Of a DNA stretch of 17,396 nt, positions 1-8,740 are shown piece by piece. The position numbers were made by a program, and so were the translations under genes. The stretch is from Leptospira ellisii (GTDB lineage Bacteria; Spirochaetota; Leptospiria; Leptospirales; Leptospiraceae). Where the stretch lies: NCBI RefSeq assembly GCF_002811955.1, contig NZ_NPEF01000074.1, positions 1 through 17,396 of the forward strand. Direction: 5' to 3'. The notes under the pieces were generated by a model that ran no database searches, was not told the DNA's origin, and saw only the letters and a program-made list of their open reading frames with translations. The stretch's first letter is position 1; every line of letters begins with the position of its first letter.

Positions 1-17
1 ATTCGAACTCCGACCGG

Positions 18-35
18 TGATACTAATGAGTATCA
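18..35. promoter_or_regulatory. Perfect 7-bp inverted repeat (TGATACT-AATG-AGTATCA), possible operator
   Basis: Two perfect 7-base arms flank a 4-base centre in the AT-rich leader about 110 bp before the first gene. The symmetry suggests a dimeric regulator site or a short hairpin ending a gene to the left. The arms share a TGATA start with Fur/PerR-type boxes, but the 4-bp centre does not fit the usual 7-1-7 spacing, so no regulator is assigned. Confidence 0.3.
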
Positions 36-76
36 TTCCTAAGAGAGTATAAATTTTGCAACTGAATTCTTATCGT

Positions 77-105
77 TTGCCGATCGTACGATAAAACGGT
101 TTAAA
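77..105 (+). promoter_or_regulatory. Weak candidate promoter for the rppH operon
   Basis: TTGCCG (77-82) and TTTAAA (100-105) are separated by 17 bp and lie about 40 bp before the rppH start. The match to sigma70 consensus is partial. Position and AT-rich context support it, but nothing else does. Confidence 0.25.
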
Positions 106-145
106 TCTTCTTGTCATTAAATCCCTCGGAGCGGAGCCTATTCGT

Positions 146-634
146 ATGGAAAAACCGTATCGAAAGAACGTCGGGATGGTGGTGTTTAACGCGCAAGGAG
201 AGGTATTGGTCGGGGAACGACTGAACTTTTTAGGGTCTTGGCAATTTCCGCAAGGCGGAATCGACGAAGACGAAGATCCCGAAAAAGCGGCCCTTAGGGA
301 ATTATACGAAGAGGTCGGCGTGGATTCGGGGATTACGGTTTCCGAATATCCGGATTGGATCGCGTACGATTTTCCGGACAATCTTCCCCTCAATCGTAAT
401 CTACAAAAATACAAAGGTCAACTTCAGAAATGGTATCTGATCTATTGGAACGGCAGCGCGGAGGATTGCGATCTGGAAACGCACGAGCGCGAATTCGAAA
501 CGGTACGTTTTATTCCCATAGAGAAAACTCTGGAAACGATCGTGTCCTTTAAAAAAGACGTATATAATAAAATTGTAAAGTATTTCGGTCCTAAAATCCG
601 TTCCTATCTGAACGGGACGGGGACGACACGATGA
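146..634 (+). CDS. rppH: Nudix hydrolase, RppH-type RNA pyrophosphohydrolase
   Basis: A 162-aa cytoplasmic Nudix enzyme that by family removes pyrophosphate from 5'-triphosphate RNA, starting RNase E/J-type decay, or hydrolyses dinucleoside polyphosphates. The complete Nudix box is visible: Gly37, Glu43, Arg51-Glu52, Glu55-Glu56, Gly58, giving the metal-binding helix. The N-terminal [11 protein letters not shown] stretch and WQFPQGGI just before the box are typical of the RppH/IalA branch and favour it over MutT or ADP-ribose hydrolases. Length fits the family (about 150-180 aa). The ATG is preceded by GGAGCGGAG at 128-136. The stop codon overlaps the start of the downstream globin gene (ATGA), indicating coupled translation. 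Substrate choice between RNA ends and Ap4A cannot be decided from sequence alone. Confidence 0.85.
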   Translation: MEKPYRKNVGMVVFNAQGEVLVGERLNFLGSWQFPQGGIDEDEDPEKAALRELYEEVGVDSGITVSEYPDWIAYDFPDNLPLNRNLQKYKGQLQKWYLIYWNGSAEDCDLETHEREFETVRFIPIEKTLETIVSFKKDVYNKIVKYFGPKIRSYLNGTGTTR

Positions 635-1068
635 CGGAGGAGCGTCCTTTTTACGTTCCTCCCGGCGGTCCGCCCGGTCCGGTTCCCGGTCTACAGACGG
701 TGTTCGCTTCCGTCGGCGAGGCTTCCTTGAGAAAGCTCGTATCGGACTTTTACGACCTGATTCCCGAAAGTCCGATCGCGTTTATGTTTCCGGAAACATT
801 GGAGGAAAGTAAGGTTAAGTCGGCGGATTTTCTGATTCAGGTGACGGGCGGTCCGCCTTTGTATTCCCAAAATTACGGTCCTCCCCGGATGAGGGCGCGT
901 CATTTGCCGTTTCCCATCGACGAAAAGGCGAGAAGGGTTTGGCTTTCCTGTTATCGAAAGGCGCTCGACGTGTGGGATCAGGGAGAGACTCAAAAAGAGA
1001 TTCTCTGGAGTTTTCTGAAAGACTTTTCGGCGTGGATGGTCAATCTGGAGAACAAACCGGAGGAATGA
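631..1068 (+). CDS. Group II truncated haemoglobin (trHbO-like)
   Basis: A 145-aa globin of the 2-over-2 fold. Family landmarks are visible: a B-helix FY pair with Tyr41 as the likely B10 residue, the GGPP-containing E/F region at 73-76, the [10 protein letters not shown] segment with the proximal haem ligand His91, and Trp104 at the G8 position conserved in group II. The Pro/Gly-rich first 20 residues ([11 protein letters not shown]) look like a flexible pre-A extension. Group II globins bind O2 tightly and are linked to NO or peroxide detoxification or oxygen handling; which applies here is inference. The start overlaps the rppH stop by 4 bases and acyP follows 3 bp after the stop, so the three genes form one coupled unit. 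Confidence 0.85.
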   Translation: MTEERPFYVPPGGPPGPVPGLQTVFASVGEASLRKLVSDFYDLIPESPIAFMFPETLEESKVKSADFLIQVTGGPPLYSQNYGPPRMRARHLPFPIDEKARRVWLSCYRKALDVWDQGETQKEILWSFLKDFSAWMVNLENKPEE

Positions 1069-1071
1069 GGA

Positions 1072-1359
1072 ATGGGATCCAAAAATAATTCAAGGGCCAA
1101 GATTTTGGTGCGCGGAAAAGTGCAGGGTGTGGGGTTCCGGTATTACATTCTGCAGCGCGCCCAAGAATGCAGGCTGAGCGGTTTCACCCAGAATCTTCCC
1201 GGCGGAGACGTGGAGACGATCGTGGAGGGCGATAAGATGTTCATCGAGGATTTGTATAAGGCCATTCAAAGAGGCCCCAAAGGTTCCGAAGTCAAAGAAG
1301 CGTTGATTTCCTGGGAGGAGCCCAAGGGAAATTTCAGGACTTTCGAAATCAAAAAATGA
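1072..1359 (+). CDS. acyP: Acylphosphatase
   Basis: A 95-aa protein matching the roughly 90-100-residue acylphosphatase fold, which hydrolyses carboxyl-phosphate bonds in small molecules such as acetyl phosphate or 1,3-bisphosphoglycerate. The signature GKVQGVGFR (15-23) supplies the catalytic Arg23. The second signature, GFTQNLPGGDVE (37-48), supplies the catalytic Asn41. The canonical motif usually has V-R-N where this has T-Q-N, a mild change. The start is preceded by AGGAATGAGG, which overlaps the globin stop, so translation is probably coupled. It is the last gene of the trio and converges on the next gene with only 16 bp between their stops. No obvious terminator lies in that gap. Confidence 0.92.
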   Translation: MGSKNNSRAKILVRGKVQGVGFRYYILQRAQECRLSGFTQNLPGGDVETIVEGDKMFIEDLYKAIQRGPKGSEVKEALISWEEPKGNFRTFEIKK

Positions 1360-1375
1360 TCGGATCGGGCGGCTT

Positions 1376-2905
1376 CTAATTCGATTGAATCTCTCCGAGC
1401 CAGACGGACCGGATCTTTTCGAGTTGCTTCTTTCTGTTTTCCTTATATTCGATTTCTCTTGTTAACTGTTCGAACTGGGTCACGGATTCCTCGTGATCAA
1501 GGGAGGTTTCCAACATTCCGTAGGCGCCCAAAATTGCGAGGACTTTGGAAAACCAGGAAAGATTGTTTTTGTAGCATACGTATTTGAGTTTCAGGATCGT
1601 GTTCTTGAATTCCGGCCTTTGATACAAAAGTCCGATTTCGTTTTTCTCCTTTTTCACGAGGAATAGGAAGTTTTTGATGAGATCCGTCTTGAACGGATAT
1701 TTTTCCGTCATTATCTGGATCAGAGAGAACAAGGTTTCCTCCTTTTTGTAGCAGAGGCAGGTGATCTTTTTACCCTTTTCATACCAATCGCATACGATAC
1801 AATCCGGGTCCCTTCTGAGATTGTCCACGACCGAATGTGTGAATTCCTTGTCCTCTTCTAGATTGATCGTAACGAATTGGGAGAGTGTGTCGCTTTTCAT
1901 CGACATCATGGTCTTCAGCATCTTGATCGATTTCAACTCCTCGTTCGTTGAACGGAGGATTCTTTCCTGATCGTTCTTTTCGGAGATATAATTCGCTAAT
2001 ATTAGAAAATCATTGTATGAATCGGGAATCATTCCCGTCAGATTCTCGCCGATGATCCTCAATTCCTCGGATACGAACCTTTCCTCTATTCCGACCAGGG
2101 GGAAGTTGTCGTCTATGCGGAACTCCTTCCTGTGGTTCAGGACGGATTCCCAGGCGTCCGGATATTCCTCCCTCAGTTTTTTGGAAAATTGGTTGAGGTA
2201 AAAACTCTTCAACACGTCGAAAGCCTTTCCCGCAAAATCGTGCGTTACGTGAAACAGGCCGACCGTTTTGGTCACGGCCACGTGACCGTTTTCCCGGATC
2301 GTTTCCATGATGATTTCGCAGGAATCCTCGATCGCCTCTTCTTTGAGGAGCTCGAAGAACGTGAACGAAGTGATCCATTTTTTCACGTTGAACGAATCCC
2401 TTACGAAGGTTCCGGCCCTTCCCGAGATAAGATATTCCAACACGGAGATCAATTCGCTGATCTGAAACGGTTCGCTTCCCAGTATGTAGTTTTGTATGGC
2501 GAAGGAGGATTTGCTTAGGCTGTTGAGATAGATTTCCTTGAGGTTTTCGCGATTGGAAGGTTTAAACCCCTTTTCGGAGACGAGACAAAGGGATACGTTC
2601 AGTTGCCCCGTTTCCTGCTGAAGTCTGAATTCCGGAAAAACGAATATAAGACCGAATTCCGAAAGTTTTTTGAGCACGTTTACGTAAATGGGTTTGGAAC
2701 CTTCGTCCTTCCACACTTTGAGGATCTTGCCAGAAAAAAATCCCTCCAAGGTGGTGTGATTCCGGATTTGATATAGGATTTCTATCTCTTTGGGACTGAG
2801 AAATACGGCTTCCTGATCCGTCGCGTCCGCCTCGTTTCTGAGATAGAGATACGAGGGCATGAGCGTTTCGTATTTTTCGGGATCATACAGTGAGTCTTGA
2901 TTCAA
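1376..2905 (-). CDS. Hypothetical protein, 509 aa, with CxxC...CxC cluster
   Basis: I do not recognise a named family. The product has no signal peptide or membrane segment and is probably cytoplasmic. It is rich in charged and aromatic residues and looks largely helical, with a probable coiled coil near 470-502. A compact cysteine group at Cys369, Cys372, Cys383 and Cys385 resembles a metal site. The start is TTG, chosen because GAGG lies 8 nt upstream and the reading frame runs straight into MNQDSLYDPE. It is transcribed alone: convergent with acyP on one side and divergent from the aldo/keto reductase on the other. Long conserved hypotheticals of this kind are common in Leptospira, but that is an impression rather than a match. 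Confidence 0.75.
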   Translation of the reverse strand: MNQDSLYDPEKYETLMPSYLYLRNEADATDQEAVFLSPKEIEILYQIRNHTTLEGFFSGKILKVWKDEGSKPIYVNVLKKLSEFGLIFVFPEFRLQQETGQLNVSLCLVSEKGFKPSNRENLKEIYLNSLSKSSFAIQNYILGSEPFQISELISVLEYLISGRAGTFVRDSFNVKKWITSFTFFELLKEEAIEDSCEIIMETIRENGHVAVTKTVGLFHVTHDFAGKAFDVLKSFYLNQFSKKLREEYPDAWESVLNHRKEFRIDDNFPLVGIEERFVSEELRIIGENLTGMIPDSYNDFLILANYISEKNDQERILRSTNEELKSIKMLKTMMSMKSDTLSQFVTINLEEDKEFTHSVVDNLRRDPDCIVCDWYEKGKKITCLCYKKEETLFSLIQIMTEKYPFKTDLIKNFLFLVKKEKNEIGLLYQRPEFKNTILKLKYVCYKNNLSWFSKVLAILGAYGMLETSLDHEESVTQFEQLTREIEYKENRKKQLEKIRSVWLGEIQSN

Positions 2906-2913
2906 GAAGTAAA

Positions 2914-2917
2914 CCTC
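2914..2917 (-). promoter_or_regulatory. Ribosome binding site supporting the TTG start at 2905
   Basis: On the minus strand GAGG lies 8 nt before TTG. No in-frame ATG or GTG is equally well placed, so this site decides the start of the 509-aa gene. Confidence 0.5.
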
Positions 2918-2988
2918 GTTTCGACGCCGTATAAAATTCGAAGTTTCACGATTCTACAATATATCGTTTTCATAAACAGCAAAAAACG

Positions 2989-3021
2989 CATTCGAAAAGG
3001 AAAATACGTTTCGTTCGAATG
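2989..3021. promoter_or_regulatory. 8-bp inverted repeat CATTCGAA/TTCGAATG in divergent spacer
   Basis: Perfect 8-base arms at 2989-2996 and 3014-3021 are separated by 17 bp in the 171-bp spacer between two divergently transcribed genes. The arm spacing would suit an operator shared by both promoters or a hairpin in the reductase leader. No matching regulator is encoded next to it. Confidence 0.3.
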
Positions 3022-3065
3022 GAGTTGATTTCGGCGTTTAGGATCGTATTCTGGTCTTTGAATAC

Positions 3066-3070
3066 GGGAG
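3066..3070 (+). promoter_or_regulatory. Ribosome binding site (GGGAG) for the TTG start at 3077
   Basis: GGGAG lies 6 nt before TTG. This fixes a start that keeps the conserved N-terminal strand of the aldo/keto reductase; the first in-frame ATG, at 3107, would cut it off. Confidence 0.6.
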
Positions 3071-3076
3071 AACGGC

Positions 3077-4093
3077 TTGAAAAAAAGAAGATTGGGTAAA
3101 TCGGGGATGGTGGTTTCAGAAATCTGCATGGGAACGATGACGTTCGGATCGAGCTGCGACGAAAACGAGGCGTTCCGGATTTTGGACAGGGCGTACGACG
3201 CCGGGATCGATTTTTACGATACGGCCGAAATTTATCCGGTTCCGCCTGACGAAGGTTATGTGAACGAGACGGAAAAGATATTCGGCAAATGGTTAAAGAC
3301 CAAACCGAGGGACTCGATTCTGATCGCGACCAAGGTCTGCGGTCCGGGTCACGGTTGGTTCGTTCCTCCCGTTCGAGGGGGGAAAACCGCGTTGGATCGC
3401 AGAAATATCCGGACTGCGATAGAGGGCAGTTTAAAACGTCTCGGCACGGATTACGTGGATTTGTATCAGACACATTGGCCGGATTCCGATTTCGGCTACG
3501 AGGAAACGATGGAGGTTCTTACGGAACTGATCGATCAAGGCAAGATACGTTATGCGGGAAACAGCAATGAAACCGCCTGGGGTATGATGAAAAGTCTGGC
3601 CGTTTCGGAGCGTTGCGGTTTTACGCGTTATGAATCGATCCAAAACAATTTCAGCATCCTGAACAGGAGGTTCGAAGACGCGTTAGCCGACATCTGTAAA
3701 CGGGAGAGTGTCAGTCTGCTTCCCTATTCGCCTTTGGCGGGCGGGGTTCTTACGGGAAAATACAATTCGCCGAATCCTCCGCAGAACGCGCGTTTCAGCC
3801 GTTATATGCGCTCGGGGGAAAGACAGAGAAAAATGGCGCACCGATTCCTGAACGACGGAACCGTCGCTTCCACCGAAAGACTGATGAAAATAGCGGAAGA
3901 AGCCGGAATGTCCGTCACGACGCTCGCGGTGGCTTGGTCCAAACAACACGACTACGTCGCCTCCACCATCATAGGCGCCAACACCGTGGAACAACTCGAG
4001 GAAAGTCTGAAGGCGAAGGACGTAATATTAAGCGAAGAGGTTCTCAAAAAAATAGACGAGGTTTCGAAGGCGATCCCTTATCCTATGGGATAA
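3077..4093 (+). CDS. Aldo/keto reductase, Tas-like
   Basis: A 338-aa NAD(P)H-dependent carbonyl reductase of the (beta/alpha)8 AKR superfamily. The catalytic tetrad is complete: Asp48, Tyr53, Lys86 and His133. The segments [27 protein letters not shown] and [16 protein letters not shown] strongly resemble E. coli Tas and its relatives, including the NETA and QN positions that line the cofactor pocket. The length is typical. The start is TTG; the N-terminus [14 protein letters not shown] fits the usual RxLGxSGLxVS pattern. The physiological substrate is unknown. The gene stands alone, divergent from a 509-aa unknown, and its 3' end overlaps ktrA on the other strand by 16 bp, with a terminator candidate at 4180-4209. 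Confidence 0.9.
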   Translation: MKKRRLGKSGMVVSEICMGTMTFGSSCDENEAFRILDRAYDAGIDFYDTAEIYPVPPDEGYVNETEKIFGKWLKTKPRDSILIATKVCGPGHGWFVPPVRGGKTALDRRNIRTAIEGSLKRLGTDYVDLYQTHWPDSDFGYEETMEVLTELIDQGKIRYAGNSNETAWGMMKSLAVSERCGFTRYESIQNNFSILNRRFEDALADICKRESVSLLPYSPLAGGVLTGKYNSPNPPQNARFSRYMRSGERQRKMAHRFLNDGTVASTERLMKIAEEAGMSVTTLAVAWSKQHDYVASTIIGANTVEQLEESLKAKDVILSEEVLKKIDEVSKAIPYPMG

Positions 4094-4791
4094 ACTTCCG
4101 TAAAACGTTTGATACTTTCCGAAGTTCCGAAAAGGATCAGAATTTCATTTTTCTGAAATACGGCTCCGGATTCCGGTAGAAGGATTCCGCTTTTTTGCGG
4201 ATCCTTTTTCGACGTTTCGGATCTGCGAACCGCAACCAGATTGAGTCCGAACTTTTCCCGAAGCCCCAACTCCTTCAGTTTTTTTCCGATCAACAGAGGG
4301 GATAACTCCACTTCGAATAGACTGTATTCTTCGCTTAACAACGTGGCTTGTTTGACTCCTTCGTAACTGAGTTGTTCCGCCATGGAAGCCGCGGCCTTTT
4401 CCTCGGGGTTGAACAGGTTTTTCACGCCGATCATCTCGAGGATCTTGCGGTTCACTTCGGAATGATACCGCACATGGATGGATTCGAGGTTCATCTCCTT
4501 GAGGTGATACGCGGTCGTGATCAACGCCTCGAAATTCTCCGCGAGTGCGACCACGATCTCGTCCATGTCCTCCAGATCCAATTCCTCCAAAGCCTGTCTG
4601 CTGTTCGTGTCCAAACATACCGCGAGCGCACAGTGATCCTTGATCTCTTCCACGATCTTCATGTCCTTGTCTACGGCCGTCACTTCGTGTCCGTTTTCGT
4701 TCAGATAACGCACGAGCTTTTTGCCGAATTCTCCGAGTCCTATAACCGCGATCCGTTTTTTGCGAATTCCGTTTTTTCTTTTCACCGCCAC
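4078..4791 (-). CDS. ktrA: KtrA/TrkA-type K+ uptake regulatory subunit (RCK protein)
   Basis: A 237-aa cytosolic RCK protein that forms a ring on the KtrB channel and gates K+ uptake in response to nucleotides. RCK_N (about 13-130) has the Rossmann glycine motif Gly18-x-Gly20-x-x-Gly23 and the acidic Asp41 that ends strand 2 and contacts the ribose. RCK_C (about 150-235) carries the usual [22 protein letters not shown] pattern, split here as 167-187. A single RCK pair, as in KtrA, distinguishes it from the doubled E. coli TrkA. The start is GTG with AAGGCGG 7 nt upstream, and that site overlaps the ktrB stop. It lies 13 bp after ktrB, so co-expression is near certain. Its last 16 bases overlap the convergent reductase gene. 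Confidence 0.92.
   Translation of the reverse strand: MAVKRKNGIRKKRIAVIGLGEFGKKLVRYLNENGHEVTAVDKDMKIVEEIKDHCALAVCLDTNSRQALEELDLEDMDEIVVALAENFEALITTAYHLKEMNLESIHVRYHSEVNRKILEMIGVKNLFNPEEKAAASMAEQLSYEGVKQATLLSEEYSLFEVELSPLLIGKKLKELGLREKFGLNLVAVRRSETSKKDPQKSGILLPESGAVFQKNEILILFGTSESIKRFTEVYPIG
4180..4209 (+). terminator. Intrinsic terminator on the + strand, embedded antisense in ktrA
   Basis: GGATTCCGC (4182-4190) pairs with GCGGATCC (4197-4204) through eight base pairs and one bulged T, around a T6 loop. Two flanking A-T pairs and a run of five Ts follow. It lies about 90 bp after the reductase stop, in the correct orientation to end that transcript, but inside the ktrA coding region on the opposite strand. 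The match to an intrinsic terminator is good; use in vivo is inferred. Confidence 0.6.
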
Positions 4792-4798
4792 GAGTTTA

Positions 4799-4805
4799 CC
4801 GCCTT
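4799..4805 (-). promoter_or_regulatory. Ribosome binding site (AAGGCGG) for the ktrA GTG start
   Basis: On the minus strand AAGGCGG lies 7 nt before GTG and overlaps the ktrB stop codon. This supports re-initiation of ribosomes finishing ktrB. Confidence 0.6.
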
Positions 4806-6604
4806 TAGCCGACTATGATCGATTCTTCCGGATAACGAAGTCCCGATTTTTTTCCCTTGGGTACGAACGCGATCAGGATCGTCAACATTCCCACCCTTCC
4901 GCAGAACATCATAAAACAGATCGTAAGTTTTCCCGGAGAAGTCAACGAAGGAGTGATTCCCCTGGAAAGTCCCGCGGTTCCGAAAGCCGAAACGGTTTCG
5001 TAACAGAGGTCTATAAATTCGAAACGTTCAGTGCAGGTCAAAATGAAGATTCCGAAAAAGATCAGGAATAGGGAGACGAGAACTCCGGCGGAGGCTCTCG
5101 ATACGGAACCCTGCGAGATTCTGCGCCCGAAAATCTCCACCTCTTCTTTGCCTCGTATGTGACCGAAAAGATGAAGACCGCCTACCGCGAGAGTGGTCGT
5201 TTTGATCCCTCCTCCCGTGGAGTTCGGGGACGCCCCCACCCACATTAGAAACAGGGAGACGAAAACCATGGGAATTCCCATTTTAGAAATATTGAATGTA
5301 TTAAAACCGGCCGTTCTCGTGCTGACGGAGTAAAACAGGGAATGAAACAGGCGGTCGGTTCCGTTCCGATCCGAGAGGGAGAATTCCGATTCCAGAAAAT
5401 AACAGGCGAACGCGCCGAGTACGATCAACGAAACTGATACGCTTAGGATCAGTTTCGCTTCGAGTTCCATACGTTTGGGCGAATCGCTTCTCCTAAAAAC
5501 GAGACCGATCAAATGATGAACCGTGGGAAAACCCAATCCTCCGAATACGATCAGGATCATTACGATCGATAGGAAGAATTTCTGATCGACGATCCATTGG
5601 TTTTCGAATCCCCGCGGAAAGACGGAAAATCCCGCGTTGCAGAAAGAACTCACCGAGTGGAACAAGGCGCCGAAAATTCTTCCCTTAAGATCCGTCCGCA
5701 GCGTCTCAGGATACGATAAGAACAATAACAAAGCGCCTAACGCTTCGATGACGAACGTTTGCGCGGCTACCTGTTTAAGCACGGAGGCCGCACGCCCCAC
5801 GCTTTCCTGGCTGAACAAGTCTTTTATCAATAACTTGTTGGTGACGCTCACCTGACCTGCAAGAAAAATCGCGAAAAAAACGGTGAGGGTCATCAGACCC
5901 AAACCTCCGATTTGAATCAATACCATGAGGATCGTTTGTCCCGTTCCGGTAAGCTGAGACACCACGTCGATCGTACTCAAGCCGGTGACGCAGACGGCGC
6001 TGACCACGGTGAAAAATACGTCGATGAGTGGAATCTGCCCGATCTGCGCTTTCGGAAGGGAAAGGGCCAAGGTTCCCAGCAGGATCAAAATTCCGAAACT
6101 TACCGCGATCACAGAGGAAGGGCTGATCCGTCTGTAGTTGAGAAGATCGGTCTTTCGGATCAAACGGGAAAAATTGCTGAACAACAAAAAGATCTGACTC
6201 AGGGAAAGAAAAGCAAGACTCGCGTCCTCTCCGCTCAAGGAATCGAACGTTAGGATTTCGTAAATCTCCCTGCTGATCATCTCCTGAAAAACGAGAAGGG
6301 ATACGACCAGAGCCTCGACCTTGTGCGCCCAGAGATATTCCTTAAAACTTCCTATCGCGAAAAAGAAGGAAAGGGCTTCGTAGACGACGAGGGAAACGAC
6401 GAGCCCGTTCACGAACAATCGGATCCAGTGCGTCCATTCGTGCGGATAATAAAATCCGTATATGAGTACGAGAAGGGCGAGGGACAAAACTCCGCAGAGG
6501 GAATAATAAATTCTAAGATAAGGTTGGAAGATCCGCGCATAGACGACGGACGCGTTATGACGGGCTTTCCAGAAATCGGAACGGATTTCCTCGAAGGGTT
6601 TCAT
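4805..6604 (-). CDS. ktrB: KtrB/TrkH-type K+ channel subunit with N-terminal membrane extension
   Basis: A 599-aa integral membrane protein of the TrkH/Trk/HKT superfamily, the K+-conducting partner of the RCK protein encoded next to it. The four pore loops carry the selectivity-filter glycines: CVTGLS (Gly208), CNAGFS (Gly325), RTAGFNT (Gly433) and GTAGLS (Gly545). The gating loop [15 protein letters not shown] spans 458-471 and the conserved late arginine is Arg569 in FCGRVGM. The superfamily core begins near residue 160. Residues 30-150 add about four predicted membrane spans not present in the roughly 450-aa KtrB of Bacillus, making this a long form. The ATG overlaps the preceding gene's stop by one base (TGATG), implying coupling. 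It is followed after 13 bp by ktrA. Confidence 0.93.
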   Translation of the reverse strand: MKPFEEIRSDFWKARHNASVVYARIFQPYLRIYYSLCGVLSLALLVLIYGFYYPHEWTHWIRLFVNGLVVSLVVYEALSFFFAIGSFKEYLWAHKVEALVVSLLVFQEMISREIYEILTFDSLSGEDASLAFLSLSQIFLLFSNFSRLIRKTDLLNYRRISPSSVIAVSFGILILLGTLALSLPKAQIGQIPLIDVFFTVVSAVCVTGLSTIDVVSQLTGTGQTILMVLIQIGGLGLMTLTVFFAIFLAGQVSVTNKLLIKDLFSQESVGRAASVLKQVAAQTFVIEALGALLLFLSYPETLRTDLKGRIFGALFHSVSSFCNAGFSVFPRGFENQWIVDQKFFLSIVMILIVFGGLGFPTVHHLIGLVFRRSDSPKRMELEAKLILSVSVSLIVLGAFACYFLESEFSLSDRNGTDRLFHSLFYSVSTRTAGFNTFNISKMGIPMVFVSLFLMWVGASPNSTGGGIKTTTLAVGGLHLFGHIRGKEEVEIFGRRISQGSVSRASAGVLVSLFLIFFGIFILTCTERFEFIDLCYETVSAFGTAGLSRGITPSLTSPGKLTICFMMFCGRVGMLTILIAFVPKGKKSGLRYPEESIIVG

Positions 6605-7377
6605 CAGAAACTGATTTGAAACAGGGAGATATCGATTTTGTATTCTTTACCCGGAAACAGGGAGGTTCCGACGGAGGAAATCGGAAGGGAGTTTCCGAAT
6701 CCGAGAGAATCGGAGGAAGTGGGCTCGACCGGAGGAGAGGCGGGTTGATTTTCCCGTTTCATGGATTCGTATTCCTTCATGTCGTGCCACGCGTTCGCGA
6801 AGGCGAGTCCGGTCCCGAACGTGAAAACGAAAATCGATCCGCCGAACGTCTTTTGGAATTTTCCGATTCCGGGAATCTTCGCCGCGGAGGCGATGGCGTA
6901 TCCGATTCCCAAAGTGATCGGCAACGTCATAAAGAAGATGATCGTAAAACGGCGGAACGTGGTTTCGGTGTATTTCTCCTCTTCCACGATTTGATTCTGT
7001 CTTTTTTTACGTTCGGCTTGTTGTGCTTGTCTTTGCAGAATCGCTTCCACGTTGATCTCGCCGGTGAGGGGATTGACGAGGGCTTCCTGTCCGCGTTCCG
7101 TATTCGGATTTACCGTTCTACGCAACCCGCCCGTTGTGGGGAAGGGGCTTTCAAAAGGAACCTGGGCGTTCCTCGGAGAAACGAGATACGGCTTTTTAAT
7201 ATTCGGAGGAATCGTGTATTCCTGATATCCCTCTCTTCCGCCGGAATCCTTATAGTTTCTGAGATTGAAGTCGTAGGGATCCGCAAAGTCGCTTTGGCTT
7301 TGTGCATAGGTTCCGCTCGCGGAAAGGAAGGCGAGAACGAGAACGAGGGCCGTAAACTTGCGGATTTCCGAAATCAT
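6604..7377 (-). CDS. Exported or membrane protein of unknown function in the ktr operon
   Basis: 257 aa with no family I recognise. A signal peptide is clear: basic IRK, a hydrophobic stretch at about 8-22 and a TYA-QS cleavage site near 25. Next come a Pro/Gly-rich extracytoplasmic segment (about 30-110), a Gln/Lys/Glu-rich coiled coil (about 113-138) and two hydrophobic segments (about 144-168 and 178-197, the second glycine/phenylalanine-rich), then a Ser/Pro-rich tail. The start ATG has GAGGAAAGG about 7 nt upstream. Its stop shares one base with the ktrB start, so the two are translated together; an accessory role in K+ uptake is only an inference from this position. It follows the deaminase gene by 61 bp. 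Confidence 0.8.
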   Translation of the reverse strand: MISEIRKFTALVLVLAFLSASGTYAQSQSDFADPYDFNLRNYKDSGGREGYQEYTIPPNIKKPYLVSPRNAQVPFESPFPTTGGLRRTVNPNTERGQEALVNPLTGEINVEAILQRQAQQAERKKRQNQIVEEEKYTETTFRRFTIIFFMTLPITLGIGYAIASAAKIPGIGKFQKTFGGSIFVFTFGTGLAFANAWHDMKEYESMKRENQPASPPVEPTSSDSLGFGNSLPISSVGTSLFPGKEYKIDISLFQISF

Positions 7378-7438
7378 GATGGGGCCTTTCCTCTACAATC
7401 TTCGCGGCGCGGAGCGAGGCAAGAAATTTTAGCCGAAT

Positions 7439-8740
7439 TCAGAGCGCCGATTTTCGGCCGCTCAAAATTTCCGAAGCGTATAAAAACGAATTCCGTCTCA
7501 CTTCCTCCAGAATTTCCGCGGACAATCCTATTTTTGAGGCTTTGGAATATTCTTCCTCGATGGTGGTGCCGAAAATTCCCGGATCGTCCGTCGAGATCGT
7601 GAACCTCAATCCGTGTTTCGCGAAACGTTTTATCGGGTGCGAAGCCGGATTGCGGACCATGCCGATATATTCGTTCGAACTCGGACAGGACTCTATGATC
7701 GCGTTCGTATTCTTGATCCGATCGATACAATAATTCTGAAAGCCGACACATTCCTCCAGATAAGAAGGTCCGCCTTCGAGTTCCGCGATTTCCTTATGTT
7801 TTAAGGAATCGATCTCGTTCCCGATCCGTTCGCGGGAAGGCGTTTCGAAGTAAGAATCCAATTCCTCTTTGCGATCGTAATACAATCGGAGCTGATCGAG
7901 CCGTTCCGATTTCGGTTCCGTTACGATCGGTCGAATCCTTTCGGAAGGATCGATTCCCAGGGAGATCGCGTGACCGAGGCGGTGAGCTCCCCATTCCGCC
8001 GTTTCCAAAACCCAGCGGCATGCGGAAAGAACGGACTTGTCCTGAAAACTTTCCCCCACGTGATACAGGACGGAGAGCGCGGTTTCGCGGGAGGCGGCGT
8101 TGTCGCGATTTACTTCCTCCAGGAATTCCTTTTTATCCTTGGGAGGAAATCCCTCTTCTATATAACAAAAATCTAATCCTACAAGATACTTGCGGATGAG
8201 CGGATCCTTTTCCATCAAACGTTTTAATAGGGAATACGATCGGAACACATCGCCGTTCCTATGAAGAGAAACGGCCAGCTTTCCGACCGCTTCTCCGTTC
8301 GTCTTTTGTTCGCCTAACGCAAGACCTTCGCAGGCCGCCAGGGTCTTTTCGTAAACTCCCTCGTCGGTTTCCACGGGAGAATACATGATTCTATATTCTC
8401 CGTAGGAAACCCCTTGACGGAATTGGTCCTCCACGATGCGCGAGGATACGCGCGAGATTTCCTCCCGATCGAATCTAGAAAGCGCGATGATGAGATTGAA
8501 CTTGGCCTGAAATTCGGGAAACGGTCCGTGATGATTGAACTGATACAATTTGCGGAACGCGGCCGGGTCTTTGTAGTCTTCGAAAAAATTCTCCGTGGAA
8601 ATTCTTTCCCCGAAACATTGAAGATACGAATTCGTGAAAATCTCCCACCGGGGAGAAGGATTGGATTTTCCGATCTCGTATAAAAATTCCGCCGTAATGG
8701 AACCGTAAAGATGATTGTGTAAATCCGCGTATCGTTTCAT
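7439..8740 (-). CDS. Adenosine deaminase family protein (amidohydrolase)
   Basis: A 433-aa zinc-dependent hydrolase, by family deaminating adenosine or a related purine. All active-site motifs are visible: His8-x-His10 in [14 protein letters not shown] (His227, Glu230), RLGHA with His257, SCPSSN (351-356) and STDDP with Asp385-Asp386. The start is placed at the ATG at 8740 because the DLHNH motif normally lies within the first residues; an open frame continues to 8884 but would overlap the divergent MATE gene, and its extra 48 residues look non-homologous. The ribosome site is weak (TTAGG). About 95 residues separate RLGH from CPSSN, far more than the usual 30-35, so a charged insertion at about 270-335 makes the exact substrate uncertain. 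It is probably the first gene of the ktr operon. Confidence 0.85.
   Translation of the reverse strand: MKRYADLHNHLYGSITAEFLYEIGKSNPSPRWEIFTNSYLQCFGERISTENFFEDYKDPAAFRKLYQFNHHGPFPEFQAKFNLIIALSRFDREEISRVSSRIVEDQFRQGVSYGEYRIMYSPVETDEGVYEKTLAACEGLALGEQKTNGEAVGKLAVSLHRNGDVFRSYSLLKRLMEKDPLIRKYLVGLDFCYIEEGFPPKDKKEFLEEVNRDNAASRETALSVLYHVGESFQDKSVLSACRWVLETAEWGAHRLGHAISLGIDPSERIRPIVTEPKSERLDQLRLYYDRKEELDSYFETPSRERIGNEIDSLKHKEIAELEGGPSYLEECVGFQNYCIDRIKNTNAIIESCPSSNEYIGMVRNPASHPIKRFAKHGLRFTISTDDPGIFGTTIEEEYSKASKIGLSAEILEEVRRNSFLYASEILSGRKSAL

Noticed and set aside
6616..7602. Long 328-codon open frame on the + strand
   Set aside because: It is antisense to the exported protein and deaminase genes, has Arg/Gly/Glu-biased shadow composition and no recognisable domain.
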